From a bacterium (GTDB lineage: Bacteria; Myxococcota; UBA727; JAUIJE01): a stretch of 64,000 nucleotides of DNA. A program made the translations under genes and the position numbers. Positions 33,050 through 41,831 of the stretch are shown in pieces. The stretch covers positions 248,001 through 312,000 of the forward strand of contig JAUIJE010000011.1 of assembly GCA_030431455.1 (NCBI GenBank), read 5' to 3'. Positions within the stretch are counted from its first letter, which is position 1. Each line of letters begins with the position of its first letter. Under the pieces are notes generated by a model. That model did not search any database. It had not been told where the DNA came from and was given only the letters and a program-made list of their open reading frames with translations.

Positions 33050-33973
33050 TCAGCGTGCGGACTTGCGCAGCCAGCGCACCTGGCCGTCCAGATCCACAAA
33101 CGCCACCCCGGCCAACAAGCGCACCCCGGCGCCCACCGCGCCGATGTGCACCACGCCGTAGTCGCCGAGCGGCTGGAGCTTTTTGCCCAGGGCCCGCGCG
33201 GTCCCGTCGCCGCCCACGCAGAACAGCGCTTCACCGACGGGCACCACCAAGCGCTCGCACCCGGTGCGCACCGCGCTGTCGCCAACAAACGCGTGCTGGC
33301 GGATCGACAACCGGCGCCGCACGACCTCGCCCCCGCGGCCCTCGGTCAGGGCCAGGAGCTTGTCGCCTTGCACCTGCCAGCCGAGCAACCGGCCTTCGAC
33401 CGCGGGCGCTTGGTACCACTCGCCCCGCGCGGGGTCGAACACGTGGCTGACCGCCAACGGGCCCCAGCCGTGATCGCCCCCGCCGACGACGAGCAGGCCT
33501 TGGTGCATCACCGCGCGGCCCGCGGTGCGCGGGCTCGGCAACGCCGGCCAGGCGGTCACCGCCCCGTCGACAAGCGACACGCTCTCGACGGTGTCGAGCG
33601 CCCCCGTCCCGGCTTCGCCGCCCAGCACAAAGAGCTGGTCGTCAAAAACCACCACCGCGGGGTGCGCCCGCGGGGTGAGCTCGTCGGTGAGCACGCGGGT
33701 CTGGCCGGTGAGCGCGTCGAACACGTGCACGGTGCCGGCGTGGCCGTCGGGGCCTTCGCCCCCGACGATCAACAGGCGCGCGCCGTCCCGCGCGAGCGCG
33801 GCCCCGCGGTGCGGCCCCGCGCTGATCACGTCATCGTGCAGGCGGCCCGGACCACGGCTCTCGGTCGACCACGCGGGCTGGGCGAGGGCGAGCGCGACCA
33901 CAAAAATGGCGAACGAAAGAAACCCCTGCGCTGTCTCGGATTCCGAGACAAAACGCCAGTTGTTCCCAAACAT
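33050..33973 (-). CDS. Exported kelch-type beta-propeller protein
   Basis: 307 aa. N-terminal hydrophobic segment FLSFAIFVVALALAQPAWS is a Sec signal peptide or anchor; no lipobox Cys. Kelch strands follow: LLIVGGEGPDGH, LFVLGGEAGTGA, LLVVGGGDHGWG, each with a paired W/P strand such as AWPALPSPR. Start 33973 is chosen over an in-frame one 31 codons upstream because GAGG lies 9 nt before it and the signal peptide then starts properly. Function unknown. Divergent from the methyltransferase at 34188. Confidence 0.75.
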   Translation of the reverse strand: MFGNNWRFVSESETAQGFLSFAIFVVALALAQPAWSTESRGPGRLHDDVISAGPHRGAALARDGARLLIVGGEGPDGHAGTVHVFDALTGQTRVLTDELTPRAHPAVVVFDDQLFVLGGEAGTGALDTVESVSLVDGAVTAWPALPSPRTAGRAVMHQGLLVVGGGDHGWGPLAVSHVFDPARGEWYQAPAVEGRLLGWQVQGDKLLALTEGRGGEVVRRRLSIRQHAFVGDSAVRTGCERLVVPVGEALFCVGGDGTARALGKKLQPLGDYGVVHIGAVGAGVRLLAGVAFVDLDGQVRWLRKSAR

Positions 33974-34187
33974 GACTAAACCTCGGCGGCCCCGAAATTG
34001 ATCGCCTTTCCGTCGGCGTGGGCGCGCGTTGATCTCTGTGTAGCACAATGTAGGACACGTGATCAACCCTCAGATTTCGTTGCCCAATTCGGGGCTTTGC
34101 CATTGACGCGGCACCTGCGTTGCCCGATGCAACGGGCCGATTTTGCGATTCCTTTCTTGAGGGCCCACCGGCCCGGGAGGCGGCGAC
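33974..34187. promoter_or_regulatory. Divergent promoter region with a dyad
   Basis: 214 nt between divergent genes, AT-richer than average. GTTGATC (34028-34034) and GATCAAC (34061-34067) are perfect inverted arms 26 nt apart, with inner GTGT and ACAC arms, so a dimeric regulator could bind here. GGGAGG 8 nt before 34188 serves the methyltransferase gene. Confidence 0.3.
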
Positions 34188-35117
34188 ATGGACAAGACCG
34201 CGGCCAGCGACAACGAAAAAACTTCCGACGCCTCCACCAGCAGCCAGCGCAAGCGGTCCAGCAAAGACCGCAAAAAGAGCAAGAAGGACAAAAAGGCCAA
34301 ACGCGCACCGGCCAAGAAGCGGCCCACCCTCGCCGACGAGGCGGACAAATACGACCTCTACCAGCAGTCGGTGCAGTGTCCCGAGGCCGAGGTCAAGCTG
34401 CTGCGCAAGCTCTACAAGAAGACCCGGGGCAAGAAGGCCCGCGTGTTGCGCGAAGACTTCGGCGGCACCTACGCGGTGAGCTGCGAGTGGGTCAAGGGCG
34501 ACAAGGACCGCGAAGCCTGGGCCATCGACCTCGACCCCGAGCCCATCGCCTGGGGCACGGCCAACAACCTCACCGAGCTCAAAGACCACCAAAAACAGCG
34601 CGTCCACGTCGTCGAGGGCAACGTGCTCGACACCGCCACCCCCAAGGCGGACATCGTGGCCGCGATGAACTTCTCCTATTTCATTTTTAAGACCCGCGAC
34701 GAGCTGCGCGACTACTTCAAAGCCACCCTCGACAACCTCGCCGACGACGGCATCTTGGCCTGCGACATGTTCGGCGGGCACGAGGTGTACGAGGACGACC
34801 GCGAGGAAGAGACCCCGCACAACGGGTTCACGTACATCTGGGATCAACACAAGTTCAACCCCGTGACCCACGACTATCTCTTCCACATTCACTTCGCGTT
34901 CCCCGACGGGAGCCAGTTGAAAAAGGCGTTCTCGTACCCGTGGCGGATGTGGAGCATCCCCGAGGTGCGCGAGTTGATGCTCGAGGCGGGCTACAGCCGC
35001 ACCGACGTCTACTGGGAGCAGTCGGACGAGGACGGCGACGGCAACGGGAAGTACAAAAAACAAGAAGACGGCGACGCCGACCCCGCGTGGCTCGCGTACA
35101 TCGTCGGGGTGAAGTGA
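34188..35117 (+). CDS. Class I SAM-dependent methyltransferase with basic N-terminal tail
   Basis: 309 aa. The first ~45 residues are Ser/Lys rich (QRKRSSKDRKKSKKDKKAKR), a disordered tail that could bind nucleic acid or be exposed on the ribosome. Then a methyltransferase fold: VLREDFGGTYAVSCEWV (motif I region, unusual for having no GxGxG), AWAIDLDPEPIAWG (motif II) and ADIVAAMNFSYFIF (motif IV region). The domain is a known annotated group whose substrate I cannot name. Codon use is normal. Converges on the MarR gene across a short GC hairpin. Confidence 0.8.
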   Translation: MDKTAASDNEKTSDASTSSQRKRSSKDRKKSKKDKKAKRAPAKKRPTLADEADKYDLYQQSVQCPEAEVKLLRKLYKKTRGKKARVLREDFGGTYAVSCEWVKGDKDREAWAIDLDPEPIAWGTANNLTELKDHQKQRVHVVEGNVLDTATPKADIVAAMNFSYFIFKTRDELRDYFKATLDNLADDGILACDMFGGHEVYEDDREEETPHNGFTYIWDQHKFNPVTHDYLFHIHFAFPDGSQLKKAFSYPWRMWSIPEVRELMLEAGYSRTDVYWEQSDEDGDGNGKYKKQEDGDADPAWLAYIVGVK

Positions 35118-35121
35118 CCGC

Positions 35122-35135
35122 GCCCCGGTCGGGGC
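35122..35135. terminator. GC hairpin between convergent genes
   Basis: GCCCC-GGTC-GGGGC without a T run, in the 19-nt gap between the methyltransferase stop and the MarR stop. Weak or factor-assisted terminator at best. Confidence 0.3.
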
Positions 35136-35136
35136 C

Positions 35137-35613
35137 TCAGCCGCCGCCGCCGTGATCCATCGCGCGCAGCGCGTCGTCGGCGGTGCGCACGGTCTCGAGC
35201 AGGGTCTTGGTCTGGGGCACGTCGAGGTGGGCGAACGCGGTGTCGAGCATCGTGGTCACCACCTTCAAAAAGTCCGGCAGCCGTTGATGCACTTTTTCGG
35301 TCGGGGCCAGCAGGAGGGCGCGGCCGTCCTGGGGGTGCGGGGTGCGGCTGATCCACCCGTTTTTGTGCAGAGCGAGCACGAACCGGTGCACTGTCACCGC
35401 CGACAGCGACAACCGATCCGCGACCTCCCGGGCGGTGAGGGGGCGGCCGGCTTCGATCAACAGCAGCAACACGTTGGCCTGGGCCGGGGTGACGTCGTCG
35501 AGGCCCTGCTCGGCGAACAGCCGGCCCATGGTGTCCTCGATGCCCCGCAGCAGCCGGCCGAGCGACATGTACACGGCGGTCTGGGTGCGGCGGACGTCGA
35601 TGTCAACGGTCAT
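35137..35613 (-). CDS. MarR-family transcriptional regulator
   Basis: 158 aa, one winged helix per chain. Helix-turn-helix around residues 55-85 (TAREVADRLSLSAVTVHRFV), wing SRTPHPQDGRALLLAPT with the conserved DxR of MarR proteins, and dimerisation helices at both ends. Start at 35613 (ATG) rather than the GTG two codons earlier. Ligand unknown; the nitroreductase upstream at 35757-36326 on the same strand is a plausible target, as MarR regulators often control redox enzymes. Confidence 0.88.
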   Translation of the reverse strand: MTVDIDVRRTQTAVYMSLGRLLRGIEDTMGRLFAEQGLDDVTPAQANVLLLLIEAGRPLTAREVADRLSLSAVTVHRFVLALHKNGWISRTPHPQDGRALLLAPTEKVHQRLPDFLKVVTTMLDTAFAHLDVPQTKTLLETVRTADDALRAMDHGGGG

Positions 35614-35756
35614 GACCACGCGCTAGCAGCCTGGCGGGCAGAACAAAACGACGCCCGCGCGGGGCCGGCGTCGACCACGGGGATTGCGCGGCCGGCCTTT
35701 TGGTGGGCTCCGCCCGGGCCCGGGCCCACCGGGGCGTGCCCGGCACCGACCCCGAC

Positions 35757-36326
35757 TCAGGGGAGGTGTTCGGTGACCTCGTCGAGCGGCCGCCGCTTGC
35801 TCGTGGGCACCTCATCGGGAAACCCGATCTTGATGAACCCCACGATCTCCAATGCCTTTGCGTCGATGCCCAGGATCTCATAGGTCTTCGCGTGGCGGGT
35901 CACGCCCCCCGTCGACCACTGGGCGCCGACCCCGTCCGCCCACAACGACAACACGAGGTTGTGAATCGCGCAGCTCACCGCTGCGTAATCTTCTTTTTCC
36001 ATGAACGCGTCATCGGGGTTTTTGACCTGGGCCACCACCACCAACCCCGGCAGGTCGGTGATTTTGCGCCGCTGTTTGTCGATGATCGCGGGCAGGTCGG
36101 CGGGATCGGCGTCGCGGGCCTTTTGGCGGGCCACGATCTCGGCCGCCTCCCCCAAGGCGGTCCGGGTCTTGGCCCCGGCCACATAAAACCGCCAGGGCTC
36201 GGTCAGCCGGTGGTTGGGCGCCCAGCGAGCGGCCTCCAGCGCGCGCTGGAGCACGTCGTCGGGCACCGCCTGGTCGCGGTAGCGGAACACCGTCCGGCGG
36301 GACAACAGAGCCTCGTGAACATCCAT
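35757..36326 (-). CDS. Nitroreductase-family FMN protein
   Basis: 189 aa. SRRTVFRYRDQAVP (FMN phosphate region), AARWAPNHRLTEPWRFYV (the family's APS/N-WRF block), and the C-terminal IVGFIKIGFPDEVP block are all present. Reduces nitro compounds, quinones or flavins with NAD(P)H; substrate open. ATG at 36326 with GGTGG upstream. Divergent from the Grx-Nfu fusion with 64 nt between starts. Confidence 0.9.
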   Translation of the reverse strand: MDVHEALLSRRTVFRYRDQAVPDDVLQRALEAARWAPNHRLTEPWRFYVAGAKTRTALGEAAEIVARQKARDADPADLPAIIDKQRRKITDLPGLVVVAQVKNPDDAFMEKEDYAAVSCAIHNLVLSLWADGVGAQWSTGGVTRHAKTYEILGIDAKALEIVGFIKIGFPDEVPTSKRRPLDEVTEHLP

Positions 36327-36390
36327 GGGCACCACCTTTTTTCCCCCGTTCGAGTCGCTATAACGCATGCGACCCGCAAGGAGCGAGCGC

Positions 36391-37641
36391 ATGGCCCCCC
36401 TGGACGACAACACCCGCACCCAAATCGACACCCTCGTGCATGGCCACCCGGTGGTGCTCTTCATGAAGGGGACCCGGGCCGCGCCCCAGTGCGGTTTTTC
36501 CGCCCAGGTGGTGGGCATCCTCGACGAGCTGCTCGACAGCTACGTCACCGTCAACGTGCTCGCCGACGACGCGCTCCGGGAGAACATCAAGACCTACGCC
36601 GACTGGCCCACCATCCCCCAGCTCTACGTCGGGGGGGCGTTTGTGGGCGGGTCCGACATCGTGGCCCAGATGCACCAGTCCGGCGAGCTGTCCTCGACGC
36701 TGCAAGCGGCGGGGGTCGAGGTGCTCGCGCCCCCCGAGACGCCCACGGTGACGTTCACGGTGCGGGCCCAGGACGCGGTGATGGCCTCCCGGGCCAGCGA
36801 CGAGCCCGAGACCCTGCGCATGACCATCAGCCGCGACCTCGACCACGGGCTGGCGTTCGAGCCGCCCGCGGAAGGGGACTTCGTGCTCGACATCGGGCCG
36901 TTCCAGTTGTTGATCGATCGGCAGTCGGCGCGCCGGGCCCAAGGCGTCACCGTCGACTTCGTGACCACCGACGAGCGCCAAGGCTTTAAGATCGACAACC
37001 CCGCCGAAAAACCTCCCGCACAAAGCGAGCCCATCGTGTCCACCGACGAGATCCCCGCGCCCTCCATCGACGTCACCGCCGAAGCCCGCGCGCAGTTCGT
37101 GCAAGCGCTGGCCGAGGAGGACGGCGACGGGCCGTTCGGCATCCGGGTCAAAGCCCGCCGCATGGGGGCCACCCGCGCGGAGTACGAACTCGACGTGGTC
37201 GATGCGCAGGACAAGCCCGCGGGGGCGTTTGTCCTCGACAAAGACGGATTTTCGCTGTGGGTGGATCGGTTCTCGGCCTTGGTCATCGACGGGGCCACCA
37301 TCGATTTTGTGAACACCGAGTTCGGGGCCGGCTTCAAGTTCGTCAACGACAAGCTCAAAGCCGGCTGGACCGACCCGCGGGCCGAGCAGTTCGAGAAGTT
37401 GCTCGACGAAGAGATCAACCCCGGCATCGCCGCGCACGGGGGCACGGTGCAGCTGCTCGACCTGCGCGGCGACACCGCGTACGTGTTGATGGGCGGCGGG
37501 TGCCAAGGCTGCGGCATGGCCGGCGTGACCCTGGAGCAAGGCATCAAAGAGCGCGTGGCCCAGGTGTTGCCGAGCATCACCCGCTTGGTCGACACCACCG
37601 ACCACGCGGCCGGGACCAACCCGTACTACGGGTCGGTTTGA
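36391..37641 (+). CDS. Monothiol glutaredoxin / two A-type-like / Nfu fusion protein
   Basis: 416 aa with four Fe-S carrier modules. (1) Grx4-type monothiol glutaredoxin, residues 1-~98: [14 protein letters not shown] with the CGFS site at Cys34, then [16 protein letters not shown]. (2) Residues ~112-212, A-type (HesB/IscA-like) beta fold without the three cysteines. (3) Residues ~228-328, a second cysteine-free A-type fold ([30 protein letters not shown]). (4) Residues ~333-410, Nfu domain with CQGC (about Cys371 and Cys374). NfuA of E. coli has one degenerate A-type domain plus Nfu; this protein adds a second one and a glutaredoxin. AAGGAG before 36391 sets the start. Likely a [4Fe-4S]/[2Fe-2S] carrier fed by the SUF system at 40971-47172. 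Confidence 0.9.
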   Translation: MAPLDDNTRTQIDTLVHGHPVVLFMKGTRAAPQCGFSAQVVGILDELLDSYVTVNVLADDALRENIKTYADWPTIPQLYVGGAFVGGSDIVAQMHQSGELSSTLQAAGVEVLAPPETPTVTFTVRAQDAVMASRASDEPETLRMTISRDLDHGLAFEPPAEGDFVLDIGPFQLLIDRQSARRAQGVTVDFVTTDERQGFKIDNPAEKPPAQSEPIVSTDEIPAPSIDVTAEARAQFVQALAEEDGDGPFGIRVKARRMGATRAEYELDVVDAQDKPAGAFVLDKDGFSLWVDRFSALVIDGATIDFVNTEFGAGFKFVNDKLKAGWTDPRAEQFEKLLDEEINPGIAAHGGTVQLLDLRGDTAYVLMGGGCQGCGMAGVTLEQGIKERVAQVLPSITRLVDTTDHAAGTNPYYGSV

Positions 37642-37734
37642 CGCAAACCCTTGATATTAAACGTAAATCTGGCGTGACCGGGCCGGGCAGAACGCCCGAT
37701 GGCCGAACCCGCCCGCGCCGGGGAAAATGACCCC

Positions 37735-38859
37735 ATGACCCGTTGGTGGTTGTTCTTGGGCCTGTTGTGGAGCCTCGGGGGATGCACCCTGGTGGTCGGT
37801 TTCAACAATGCCAATGGGTCCGGCGACGGTGACGGCGACGGCGACGGCGACGGTGACGGCGACGGCGATGGCGACGGCGATGGTGACGGCGACGGCGACG
37901 GCGATGGTGACGGTGACGGCGACGGCGATGGGGACGGCGATGGCGATGGCGACGGCGACGGCGATGGGGATGGGGACGGCGATGGGGATGGGGACGGCGA
38001 TGGGGATGGGGATGGGGACGGCGATGGCGACGGGGACGGCGACGTCGCCGCGGTGTGCGCGCGGTTCAACGCCGACACCGCGGACTTGAGCGAAGGCACC
38101 TGGGGGGGGGACGTCGACACCTGCGCGGGGGCGGACATGGACGCGGCCTGGCGCGATCGGGCGCTCGCCCAGGTCAACCTGTACCGCTGGCTCGCCGGCC
38201 TGCCCGCGCTCGCCACCGACGAGGTGCGCAACCAACAGGCCCAAGCCTGCGCGCTGTTGCAAGACGCGGTGGGGCAAGCGGGGGGCGGGCTGACCCACGC
38301 GCCCACGCCCGACGCCCCCTGCTACTCCGACGACGCTTTGGCCGGGGCGGCCAACTCCAACGTCGCCAGCACCCCCGCGGTGGACGCGGTGCGCCTGTAC
38401 ATGCTCGATCCGGGGGTGGGCAACAGCACCAGCCTCGGCCACCGCCGCTGGATTTTGTCCAACGGCATTGGGCCCACGGGTTTTGGCTCCACCGACGACT
38501 ACTCCTGCATGTGGACCCTCAACGGCACCGCCAACGCCGGGGTGGCGTGGACCGCGTGGCCGACCCCCGGGGTGTTCCCCCGCGCCGCCGGCGCCGCCTA
38601 CGGGAGCACCATGGACGAGACCGGGTGGTCGGTGCACAGCGACACCGTGGACTTGGCGGGGCGCAGCGTCACCGTGACCGAGGGCGGCCAGAGCCTGGCG
38701 GTGGCGGTGCGCGACCTCGACCCCGGGTTCGGCAGCGCGAACGCCCTGGCGTTCAACCCCGTGGGCTGGGCCGCCGAGGTGGGCAAGACCTACCATGTCG
38801 AGGTCGAGGGCACGGTGATCGCGTACGACGTGCGCGTGGTCGACTGCAGCGACCTCTGA
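37735..38859 (+). CDS. Gly-Asp lipoprotein with CAP (SCP) domain
   Basis: 374 aa. Lipobox LGGC, then ~37 GD dipeptides (DNA 37822-38043), the longest tract in the window, then a CAP-superfamily domain: [17 protein letters not shown] (helix 1), [20 protein letters not shown] and [10 protein letters not shown] (a CAP signature region). A possible catalytic His/Glu set is not clear. CAP proteins outside eukaryotes are often proteases, lipid binders or adhesins. Start by GGGGAAAA before ATG 37735. Gene sits 93 nt behind the Grx-Nfu gene. Confidence 0.85.
   Translation: MTRWWLFLGLLWSLGGCTLVVGFNNANGSGDGDGDGDGDGDGDGDGDGDGDGDGDGDGDGDGDGDGDGDGDGDGDGDGDGDGDGDGDGDGDGDGDGDGDGDGDVAAVCARFNADTADLSEGTWGGDVDTCAGADMDAAWRDRALAQVNLYRWLAGLPALATDEVRNQQAQACALLQDAVGQAGGGLTHAPTPDAPCYSDDALAGAANSNVASTPAVDAVRLYMLDPGVGNSTSLGHRRWILSNGIGPTGFGSTDDYSCMWTLNGTANAGVAWTAWPTPGVFPRAAGAAYGSTMDETGWSVHSDTVDLAGRSVTVTEGGQSLAVAVRDLDPGFGSANALAFNPVGWAAEVGKTYHVEVEGTVIAYDVRVVDCSDL
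37822..38043 (+). repeat. Longest Gly-Asp hexamer tract, ~220 bp
   Basis: Mixed GACGGC, GATGGC, GATGGG and GACGGT hexamers in blocks. The codon mosaic argues for block duplication and drift more than simple slippage of one hexamer. Confidence 0.95.
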
Positions 38860-39079
38860 GCCGTGCACGCGCGAGCGCATCGAGATGCGGCCGCGGCGCT
38901 TTCAGCACCCTTTCAGCCAAACGACACCAGAGCACATGTACGTTGTTTTCAACACGACGGCAGAGAGATCATTTTCTTGTCGGTGTGTGTCTCCCTCTGC
39001 GGCGCTGTCCGTCTTTTAGGGCGTTCGACGGGCAGCGTCGCATTTTTGAGGGACCCCCCATCTCGCTGCATCTTCACGC
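38860..39079. other. 220-nt intergenic region
   Basis: Between two convergent lipoprotein genes (CAP, plus; YfbK-type, minus). AT-richer than its surroundings with no clear hairpin terminator, no coding frame of normal codon use and no repeat that I can see. Confidence 0.5.
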
Positions 39080-40837
39080 TCAGCGTCGCTGGGCGAGTCG
39101 TTCGTTGTGTTGGGCCTTCTGCACCACGGCCACAAACTCTTTCCGCTCCGCGGCAAACCGCGTCCCGGTGGCGGCCTGGGCCAGGTCGGCGGCCCGGCGG
39201 AGGGCGCCGGCGGGGGTGTAGGGCGAGCCGCGCAGGTATTCGGCCGCCAACGCCACCGCGCCGGCGAAGCGGGTGTCCTCGTCGAGGTCCGCGAACCGCG
39301 CCTTCACGTCGCCGCGGACGAAGGGGTGTTCGCGCTCGGTGGCGCGTTGGCCGCGCGGCTTTTTGTGCCGCACCCGCACGGTGGCGACGGTGGCGTCGGC
39401 GGACGCACCCGGCTTCAGCGTCATCTCGTACAGCGCGGTCACGGTGTGTCCGGCGCCGATCTCACCCGCGTCCTTCTTGTCGTTGCGGAAGTCGGCGTCG
39501 GCGAGGTCGCGGTTTTCGTAGCCGATGAGCCGGTAGTCGGCGACCACCGCGGGGTCGAAGTCCACCTGGATCTTGACGTCTTGGGCGATGACCTCGAGGT
39601 TTTGCACCAAGTCGGTGCCGAACACCCGGCGGGCGGTGCTCTCGCTGTCAATGTAACTGTAGTTGCCATTGCCCGCGTCCGCGAGCTGCTCCATCAGGTG
39701 GTCGTTGTAGTTGCCGTGGCCAAACCCCACCGTGGACAAGGTCACGCCCTCGGACACATAGCCTTTGACCGCCTCGAGAATCTGTTGGTGGCTGGTGCGC
39801 CCGATGTTGGCGTCTCCGTCGGAGAGCACCACCACCCGGCTGTGCACTTTATCCGAGAGGTGTTTGCCCGCGTTGCGGAAGGCGAGGGTCATGCCCGAGT
39901 CCATGTTGGTGCCGCCGCTGCTTTTCATGTTGTCGATGGCGGCGAAGATGGTGCGCTTGTCCGCGGCCGAGGTGGAGGGCAGGACCTCGCCGGTGGCGCC
40001 GGCGTAGGTCACGATGGCGATGCGGTCGTCGTCGCGGAGGTTCTTGACCAGCTCCTTCATCGCGCGTTTGGCCAGAGGGAGCTTGTTGGCGTCCGACATC
40101 GAGCCGGACACGTCGACGAGGAACGTGAGATGCACCGCCTTGCGCTCGTCCCGGTCCAGCCGCCGGCCCTGGACGCCCACGCGGAAGAGGTGCTTTTTCC
40201 CGTCGAGGGGCGAGGGGGCGGCGGCGGTGTGTACGGTGAAGGGGGCGCGGTCGTCATCGGCATAGGAATAGTGAAAAGCGTTGACCCACTCTTCGACCCG
40301 GACCGCGGCGGGGGACGGGAGCTGGCCGCGCTCGAGAATGCTCTTGCTGTAGTGATAGCTGCCGGTGTCGACATCGATGGCAAACGTGGAGAGCCGATCG
40401 TCGGCGGTCTTGACCACCGGGTTGACGCCCGCGCTCTGGAACGTGCCGCCGGTGACACCGGGCGCGGGGGTGCGCTCTCGCTTGGCGCTCGCGGTGTTGA
40501 ACACCGCGGCCACACCGTCGCCGTCTTCGCCGCGCAACGCGAGGATGCCGCTGTGGGCGGCGGGATCTTGGGCGGGCGGGCCGCGGCGGCCCCCTGCGGC
40601 CTTCTTGGGCCGGGCGGCCGAGCGGCTGCCGCTCTTGTCTTTCTCCAGGGCCCCCGCGCGTCCGCGGGGGGTTTTGTCGGGGCTGTCCACCGCCTCGGGG
40701 GGGGGCGGCTCTTGCATCAGCTCTTGCCCCGGGGCGGCCTCGTCGGCGCTGGCCACGGCGGTGGCGGCGTCGTTGCCGCAGGCCGCCAAGGCGGACAAGA
40801 TCCCGAAAACAATGAGGTTTTTCCCGATTTTGCGCAT
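39080..40837 (-). CDS. YfbK-type VWA lipoprotein
   Basis: 585 aa. Lipobox LAAC (Cys20), a Pro/Lys-rich linker, then the YfbK order: N-terminal VWF-A-associated domain (STFAIDVDTGSYHYSKSIL, PAAVRVEEWVNAFHYSY), von Willebrand A domain with intact MIDAS FLVDVSGSMS and DGDANIG, and a C-terminal DUF3520-like domain (VAADYRL-type strands, ending AEYLRGS). Proteins of this type are often beside metallo-dependent ligands or FG-GAP proteins. AGGAGCACGGG precedes the ATG. About 130 nt separate it from the suf operon downstream on the same strand; whether it belongs to that unit is uncertain. Confidence 0.9.
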   Translation of the reverse strand: MRKIGKNLIVFGILSALAACGNDAATAVASADEAAPGQELMQEPPPPEAVDSPDKTPRGRAGALEKDKSGSRSAARPKKAAGGRRGPPAQDPAAHSGILALRGEDGDGVAAVFNTASAKRERTPAPGVTGGTFQSAGVNPVVKTADDRLSTFAIDVDTGSYHYSKSILERGQLPSPAAVRVEEWVNAFHYSYADDDRAPFTVHTAAAPSPLDGKKHLFRVGVQGRRLDRDERKAVHLTFLVDVSGSMSDANKLPLAKRAMKELVKNLRDDDRIAIVTYAGATGEVLPSTSAADKRTIFAAIDNMKSSGGTNMDSGMTLAFRNAGKHLSDKVHSRVVVLSDGDANIGRTSHQQILEAVKGYVSEGVTLSTVGFGHGNYNDHLMEQLADAGNGNYSYIDSESTARRVFGTDLVQNLEVIAQDVKIQVDFDPAVVADYRLIGYENRDLADADFRNDKKDAGEIGAGHTVTALYEMTLKPGASADATVATVRVRHKKPRGQRATEREHPFVRGDVKARFADLDEDTRFAGAVALAAEYLRGSPYTPAGALRRAADLAQAATGTRFAAERKEFVAVVQKAQHNERLAQRR

Positions 40838-40970
40838 CCCGTGCTCCTTTGCTGGTGCAGAGGAGAACGGGACCGGGCGGGAAAAGTTCTTCCCGTCCGG
40901 GGGCGATTCGGGTCCCGCCGCGAGACCGGGCGCACGGCGTGTTTGATCTTGGAGATGCGCCGGGTGCGCC

Positions 40971-41366
40971 CTAGATCGAAAAGGACTCGCCGCAGCTGCA
41001 GCTGGATTTGGCGTGAGGGTTTTTCACCAGGAAGCCCGACCGGCCGAGGGCCAAGTCCGCGTCCAGTATCATTCCGCCGAGCACGGTGAGCGACTTGGGG
41101 TCGACGATGACGCGCACCCCGTGCTGGGCGAACACCTTGTCCCGCTCGGTGGGGCCCGCTTCGATGGAGAAATGGTAGGACAGGCCCGAACAGCCCCCGC
41201 CTTTGACCCCGATGCGCAACACGCCGTCTGGTTGTGCTTCCTCTGCAGCTTTTTTGCGCAGGTGGTCGGCGGCCGCTTCGGTGATGAACACGCTGTCGGC
41301 CTCGACGTGCACCGGTCCCGCGGCCGCGGGGTCTTTTTTCTTCCGGGAAATGCCGATGAGACTCAT
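40971..41366 (-). CDS. sufA: A-type Fe-S carrier (SufA/ErpA/IscA)
   Basis: 131 aa with the three conserved cysteines: GGGCSGLSY and SSCSCGESF. Carries Fe-S clusters from the SufBCD scaffold to target apoproteins. Residues 1-25 are a variable Lys/Ala-rich lead. It has its own GAGGACACGAC ribosome site and follows sufT by 51 nt, so it may have a separate translation rate. Last gene of the suf operon. Confidence 0.88.
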   Translation of the reverse strand: MSLIGISRKKKDPAAAGPVHVEADSVFITEAAADHLRKKAAEEAQPDGVLRIGVKGGGCSGLSYHFSIEAGPTERDKVFAQHGVRVIVDPKSLTVLGGMILDADLALGRSGFLVKNPHAKSSCSCGESFSI

Positions 41367-41417
41367 GTCGTGTCCTCGTGCCGTGCCGGACGCGTCGTGC
41401 CCAGCGTCTTGGTCATT

Positions 41418-41831
41418 CTACAGATTGAGCTCGAGCAGCGCTTCTTCGGTCATCATCCCGCGGTTCCACGGGGGGGACCAGGTGACCTCGACCTCGGCGT
41501 CGGTCACGCCCTCGGCGGCCGCGGCACGCTTCTTCACGTCTTCGGGCAACGATTGCGCCACCGGGCAGTTCGGCGCGGTGAGGGTCATGGTGACCTTCAC
41601 CCGGTGTTCGTCGTCGACGTGCACGCCGTAGATGAGCCCGAGCTCAAAGATGTTCACCGGGATCTCCGGGTCGTAAATCCCGCACAACGCCTCGACCACC
41701 GCCTTTTCGATGCGGCCTTTGTCGGTGCTCTCGTCGGGCGCGTAGTCGTACGGCCGGGGCTCATCGCCGTGGCGCAACGTGGGCATCTGCGGCTTTGGCG
41801 CCTTTTCGTTCATCACGCTCAAACGGGTCAT
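41418..41831 (-). CDS. sufT: SufT-like DUF59/MIP18-family Fe-S maturation protein
   Basis: 137 aa. DPEIPVNIFELGLIYGV is the DUF59/MIP18 signature, followed by MTLTAPNCPVAQSLP with the family's Cys. SufT is an accessory factor for cluster maturation. ATG at 41831 overlaps the sufS stop (ATGA), which decides the start against two other in-frame Met codons. Residues 1-~40 are a poorly conserved lead rich in Lys, Pro and Asp. Confidence 0.88.
   Translation of the reverse strand: MTRLSVMNEKAPKPQMPTLRHGDEPRPYDYAPDESTDKGRIEKAVVEALCGIYDPEIPVNIFELGLIYGVHVDDEHRVKVTMTLTAPNCPVAQSLPEDVKKRAAAAEGVTDAEVEVTWSPPWNRGMMTEEALLELNL

Noticed and set aside
39107-41089. A 660-codon plus-strand frame opposite the YfbK-type gene
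   Set aside because: Product has no signal or domain; the minus-strand gene explains codon bias and motifs.
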